From: Gaiellasilicea sp031371615
GTDB lineage: Bacteria > Actinomycetota > Thermoleophilia > Gaiellales > Gaiellaceae
Length of the DNA: 18,321 nt
Direction of reading: 5' to 3'
Assembly: GCA_031371615.1 (NCBI GenBank)
Contig: JANMJY010000027.1
Span: 1-18,321 of the forward strand
Shown: positions 13,449-18,321 of the stretch, in pieces
Numbering within the stretch: the first letter of the stretch is position 1
How the letters are laid out: each line of letters opens with the position of its first letter
Made by a program: the position numbers and the translations under genes
The notes under the pieces: generated by a model
The model's database searches: none
The model's input: only the letters and a program-made list of their open reading frames with translations
What the model was told of the DNA's origin: nothing

Positions 13449-13744
13449 GCGCGGAGGCGTTCGAGCAGCGAGCCGAGCCGCTCCCGCAAACCGAGGAAGG
13501 CTGCGAGCCGCGCGGCTTCCCGCTCGTCGATCGAGACCGCGGCCTCCGCGACGCCGCTCTCGTCCCAGACGCTGAAGCGGACATGGCCTTCGTCGGTGTA
13601 GCGCGACACGCGGAGCGCCTTACCGCTCTCGCGGCCTGTGCCGCCGAAGAACTCGACGAGTTTCACCCGTTGCGGCGTCGCGCACCAGGGGCAGTACCGA
13701 TACGCAGCTCCGATCGACCCGCCGCACTGCTTGCACGCGTGCAT
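13445..13744 (-). CDS. small zinc-ribbon protein of unknown function
   Basis: The product is 99 residues. CKQC near residue 4 and CPWC near residue 18 form a four-Cys zinc ribbon like those of zinc-ribbon domain families. A short beta-rich middle follows (LRVSRYTDEGHVRFSVWD) and a C-terminal charged helix (REAARLAAFLGLRERLGSLL). The start ATG at 13744 has GAGGAGG six bases upstream, the clearest ribosome site in this part of the window. It is convergent with ispH and shares a four-base overlap at the stops. No catalytic motif is visible; a protein- or nucleic-acid-binding role is only a guess from the zinc ribbon. Confidence 0.75.
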   Translation of the reverse strand: MHACKQCGGSIGAAYRYCPWCATPQRVKLVEFFGGTGRESGKALRVSRYTDEGHVRFSVWDESGVAEAAVSIDEREAARLAAFLGLRERLGSLLERLRA

Positions 13745-13807
13745 CGCGCCTCCTCGTCGGGAGCGTAGTACTCCGCGCCCGCACTGCCAATCACGACATG
13801 CCTATCC

Positions 13808-13858
13808 GTCAGGCGAACGGCCGGGGACTGTCCCCGGCTGCGCGGTTGACGGAAGGAC
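13808..13858 (+). repeat. 51-bp palindromic repeat, copy A
   Basis: This copy matches the copy at 14127-14177 at 45 of 51 bases, in the same orientation. Its core is CCGGGGACTGTCCCCGG, with outer arms GTCA...TTGAC. It resembles REP/MITE-type elements. It forms the last codons of the HTH ORF on the minus strand. Confidence 0.8.
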
Positions 13859-14066
13859 GGTGGCGCGCTCGGGCGGCCTGCCGGCTGATCCCGAGCGCGT
13901 CGCCGATCTCCGCCCCACACGAGAGGTTGTCTCGCGCAGCGAGCACCAGCTCTCGCTCGATGCGGTCGAGCGTTGCCCGCAACTCGTTCAGCTCGCGAAG
14001 ACCCTGAAACGGCAATTCGAACCGCCGCTCGAGCTCGAGCCGGAGCTCCTCCCACCGGGGATCCAT
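13809..14066 (-). CDS. tiny helix-turn-helix ORF between two repeats
   Basis: The product is 85 residues. The N-terminal half is a charged helix (DPRWEELRLELERRFELPF, then LRELNELRATLDRIEREL). A helix-turn-helix follows near residues 42-68, with GAEIGDALGISRQAARARH, similar to the common actinobacterial pattern AEIG.ALGVSRQAA. The last 15 or so residues (PSVNRAAGDSPRPFA) are encoded by repeat copy A, so the natural C-terminus may have been replaced when the repeat arrived. The ATG at 14066 has only a weak AGG upstream. It could be a small DNA-binding regulator, or a remnant of one. Codon use matches the neighbours. Confidence 0.55.
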   Translation of the reverse strand: MDPRWEELRLELERRFELPFQGLRELNELRATLDRIERELVLAARDNLSCGAEIGDALGISRQAARARHRPSVNRAAGDSPRPFA

Positions 14067-14126
14067 TGCCTGATCGTCCGCGGGCGCAGTGCGACGCGCA
14101 AGTGGCTGCTTCGGCCATGCCTCGGT

Positions 14127-14177
14127 GTCAAGCAAACGGCCGGGGACTGTCCCCGGTTGTCCGGTTGACGGGAGGAC
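14127..14177 (+). repeat. 51-bp palindromic repeat, copy B
   Basis: This is the direct-repeat partner of 13808-13858, located between the HTH ORF and the ileS stop. Outer GTCAA and TTGAC are inverted, and the core palindrome is perfect except for the central CTG, so the whole can form a long hairpin or cruciform. Confidence 0.8.
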
Positions 14178-14194
14178 CAGGCCGGAATGGGCGG

Positions 14195-17245
<3,051 letters not shown>

Positions 17246-17252
17246 GCAGTCG

Positions 17253-17258
17253 ATTCTA
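17253..17258 (-). promoter_or_regulatory. -10 box of a likely leaderless ileS transcript
   Basis: Minus-strand TAGAAT is followed by exactly seven bases and the ATG at 17245. It lies directly next to the divergent trxA promoter on the other strand, so the two may compete. No T-box-like leader is present between it and the start. Confidence 0.55.
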
Positions 17259-17285
17259 GGGAACACTCCGTCCGCCCCTATCGTT
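17259..17285 (+). promoter_or_regulatory. SigR/SigH-like ECF promoter for trxA
   Basis: GGGAACA (17259-17265), 16 bases, then CGTT (17282-17285). This equals the remembered consensus for thiol-oxidative-stress sigma factors of actinobacteria (SigR GGAAT-N18-GTT; mycobacterial SigH gGGAAYA-N16/17-cGTT), whose regulons include thioredoxin genes. The predicted start near 17293 leaves a leader of about 45 bases before trxA. Confidence 0.65.
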
Positions 17286-17339
17286 TTCAATACGTGAGCG
17301 CGGGTAACGCGCTCTCAACCAGTGAAAGGAACCATCCAG

Positions 17340-17660
17340 ATGGCAACAGCAGTCAAGGAAGACACGTTCGCCCAGGAAGTGCTCGAGAGCGAGACGCCGG
17401 TGATCGTGGACTTCTGGGCGGAGTGGTGCGGACCGTGCCACGCCGTCGCGCCGGTCCTCGACAAGATCGTCGAGGAGCGCGCGGGCGAGTTGAAGCTCGT
17501 GAAGGTGAACATCGACGAGGAGCGTGAGCTCGCCGAGCGGTACGGAATCGTCTCGATCCCCACCATCGTCCTCTTCCGAGACGGCGAGCAGGCCGCAGTT
17601 GCGGTCGGCGCCCAGCCGAAGGGCGCGCTCGAGCGCAGCCTCGGCCTCACCGCCGAGTAA
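17340..17660 (+). CDS. trxA: thioredoxin
   Basis: This cytoplasmic thiol-disulfide reductant is reduced by thioredoxin reductase. The 106-residue length is standard. The active site WCGPC is at 29-33, preceded by VIVDFWAEW, and the cis-Pro is Pro74 in VSIPTIVLF; VNIDEE and the closing helix GALERSLGL are also typical. ATG 17340 has AAAGGA nine bases upstream; a GTG at 17322 would add six residues that contain this ribosome site, so it is rejected. It is divergent from ileS and convergent with, and directly abutting, the DUF2231-like gene. The ECF-type promoter upstream suggests induction by disulfide stress. Confidence 0.97.
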   Translation: MATAVKEDTFAQEVLESETPVIVDFWAEWCGPCHAVAPVLDKIVEERAGELKLVKVNIDEERELAERYGIVSIPTIVLFRDGEQAAVAVGAQPKGALERSLGLTAE

Positions 17661-18182
17661 CTAGCTCTCGGCTGACTCTTCTTCCGGGTGGGGGACCGGC
17701 GAAGCCGCGCGGCTCGCCGGTTCCTCGACCAGGTTCAGCACCCGCATCCCGTAGTTGAAGACGATCGTGCCGCCGAGCCAGCCGCCGAACGTCAGCATGA
17801 GGAAGCCGGCGAGGGTGAAGACGAACGGCAAGGTCTCGACGACCCCGTCCATCCCGGACGAGTAGCCGAGGATCGCCGCGAGCAGGAAGAGCACGAGCAC
17901 GCCGTCCATCACGATGAAGTGGGTGGTTGCCGTCCGGTAGAGCGGCGTTCCCTTCTGGATCCTGAGCCAGTCGAGCAGGCCCGTCCCGGCCGTCGGGACG
18001 TTCACGATCAAGCCGATCACGAGCGCGAGAGCCCACGCCTTGGCCGCGGCGTCGTTCGCGACCCCGAGCACGGACAGCACCGACGCGATCGTCGCAAACG
18101 TGTAGATGCCGATCGTCGCGTCCGTGAGCGGCGGATGGAGGGGATGGCCGGGGAGGCCGCGGTACAGGTGCTCGAGCTTCAC
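17661..18182 (-). CDS. DUF2231-like four-helix membrane protein
   Basis: This is a 173-residue predicted inner-membrane protein of unknown function. It opens with GLPGHPLHPPLTDATIG, a His/Pro motif typical of DUF2231 proteins. Four hydrophobic helices lie at about residues 22-41, 48-70, 87-107 and 117-142; conserved-looking polar residues include His88 at the head of the third helix (TTHFIVMDG). The C-terminal 30 residues are soluble and Pro/Glu/Ser-rich. It starts with GTG at 18182; its stop directly abuts the trxA stop. Some DUF2231 proteins have been proposed to bind heme or act in redox processes, but nothing here proves it. Confidence 0.82.
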   Translation of the reverse strand: MKLEHLYRGLPGHPLHPPLTDATIGIYTFATIASVLSVLGVANDAAAKAWALALVIGLIVNVPTAGTGLLDWLRIQKGTPLYRTATTHFIVMDGVLVLFLLAAILGYSSGMDGVVETLPFVFTLAGFLMLTFGGWLGGTIVFNYGMRVLNLVEEPASRAASPVPHPEEESAES

Positions 18183-18190
18183 GTGCGCGA

Positions 18191-18196
18191 AGACTA
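18191..18196 (-). promoter_or_regulatory. candidate -10 box for the DUF2231-like gene
   Basis: Minus-strand TAGTCT is followed by eight bases and the GTG at 18182, again the short spacing expected of a leaderless transcript. Confidence 0.4.
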
Positions 18197-18223
18197 TCGC
18201 GCGACGGTGACCGCAAACGCGGT

Positions 18224-18321
18224 CTAGTCCTCGGCGGTCTCCAGAAAGCCCAGGAAGGCGGCGTGCTTGGCGAGCAGCGCTTCGAGCTCGGCGAGGCCGA
18301 CGGCCGCCCAGTCCTCGACCC
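18224..18321 (-). CDS. C-terminal end of an unidentified gene (runs off right edge)
   Basis: The last 31 codons of a minus-strand frame open to the window edge read VEDWAAVGLAELEALLAKHA, then AFLGFLETAED and TAG. The stretch looks like a real, amphipathic helical C-terminus with codon use like its neighbours. It is too short to assign to a family. It ends 41 bases before the DUF2231-like start and may share its direction of transcription. Confidence 0.6.
   Translation of the reverse strand, partial: VEDWAAVGLAELEALLAKHAAFLGFLETAED

Overview
The window is high-GC DNA (roughly two thirds G+C by eye) from a Gram-positive actinobacterial-type chromosome. The RpoB N-terminus, a long two-component kinase, leaderless-looking promoters and an ECF-type promoter in front of thioredoxin all fit Actinomycetota. 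A deep lineage such as class Thermoleophilia is my best guess, but that placement is inference from remembered family resemblance.

Positions 1-5922 are the translation/transcription super-operon, read on the minus strand (right to left): tRNA-Met(CAT), rpmG, secE, nusG, rplK, rplA, an L10 leader, rplJ, rplL, a strong hairpin, two small genes for exported proteins, then the 5' part of rpoB running off the left edge. Spacing is tight: rpmG/secE share TAGTG, rplK/rplA share ATGA and rplJ/rplL share TAATG. The two exported-protein genes between rplL and rpoB are unusual. Each is followed by a nearly identical terminator-like hairpin, and one carries an in-frame amber codon 23 codons before what looks like its original end.

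Positions 5923-8484 carry plus-strand genes: thymidine kinase (tdk), an EamA/DMT-family transporter and a secreted CAP/SCP-domain protein. Opposed to tdk is a decayed fragment of an osmoprotectant-type ABC ATPase (OpuCA/ProV-like). Two 27-bp near-identical repeats bracket tdk plus this fragment.

Positions 8481-12297 are a minus-strand two-component pair: a 1115-residue membrane-anchored kinase with four GAF-like regions and a PAS domain, followed by a single-domain response regulator. Between the kinase and ispH lies a short plus-strand promoter-to-terminator unit with a C6 hairpin loop, which may be a small RNA or an attenuated leader. ispH (isoprenoid pathway) follows, convergent with a small zinc-ribbon protein.

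Positions 13808-17245 hold two 51-bp palindromic direct repeats flanking a tiny helix-turn-helix ORF, then a divergent isoleucyl-tRNA synthetase whose HIGH and KMSKS signatures are both altered. At the right end are trxA (thioredoxin) behind a SigR/SigH-like promoter, a DUF2231-like membrane protein, and the C-terminal end of an unidentified minus-strand gene.

Themes across the window: several genes have a TAnnnT -10 box placed 7-9 bases before the start codon (leaderless mRNAs), and several convergent neighbours have stop codons overlapping on a shared CTAA/TTAG. I see no CRISPR array, complete insertion sequence, phage genes or rRNA.
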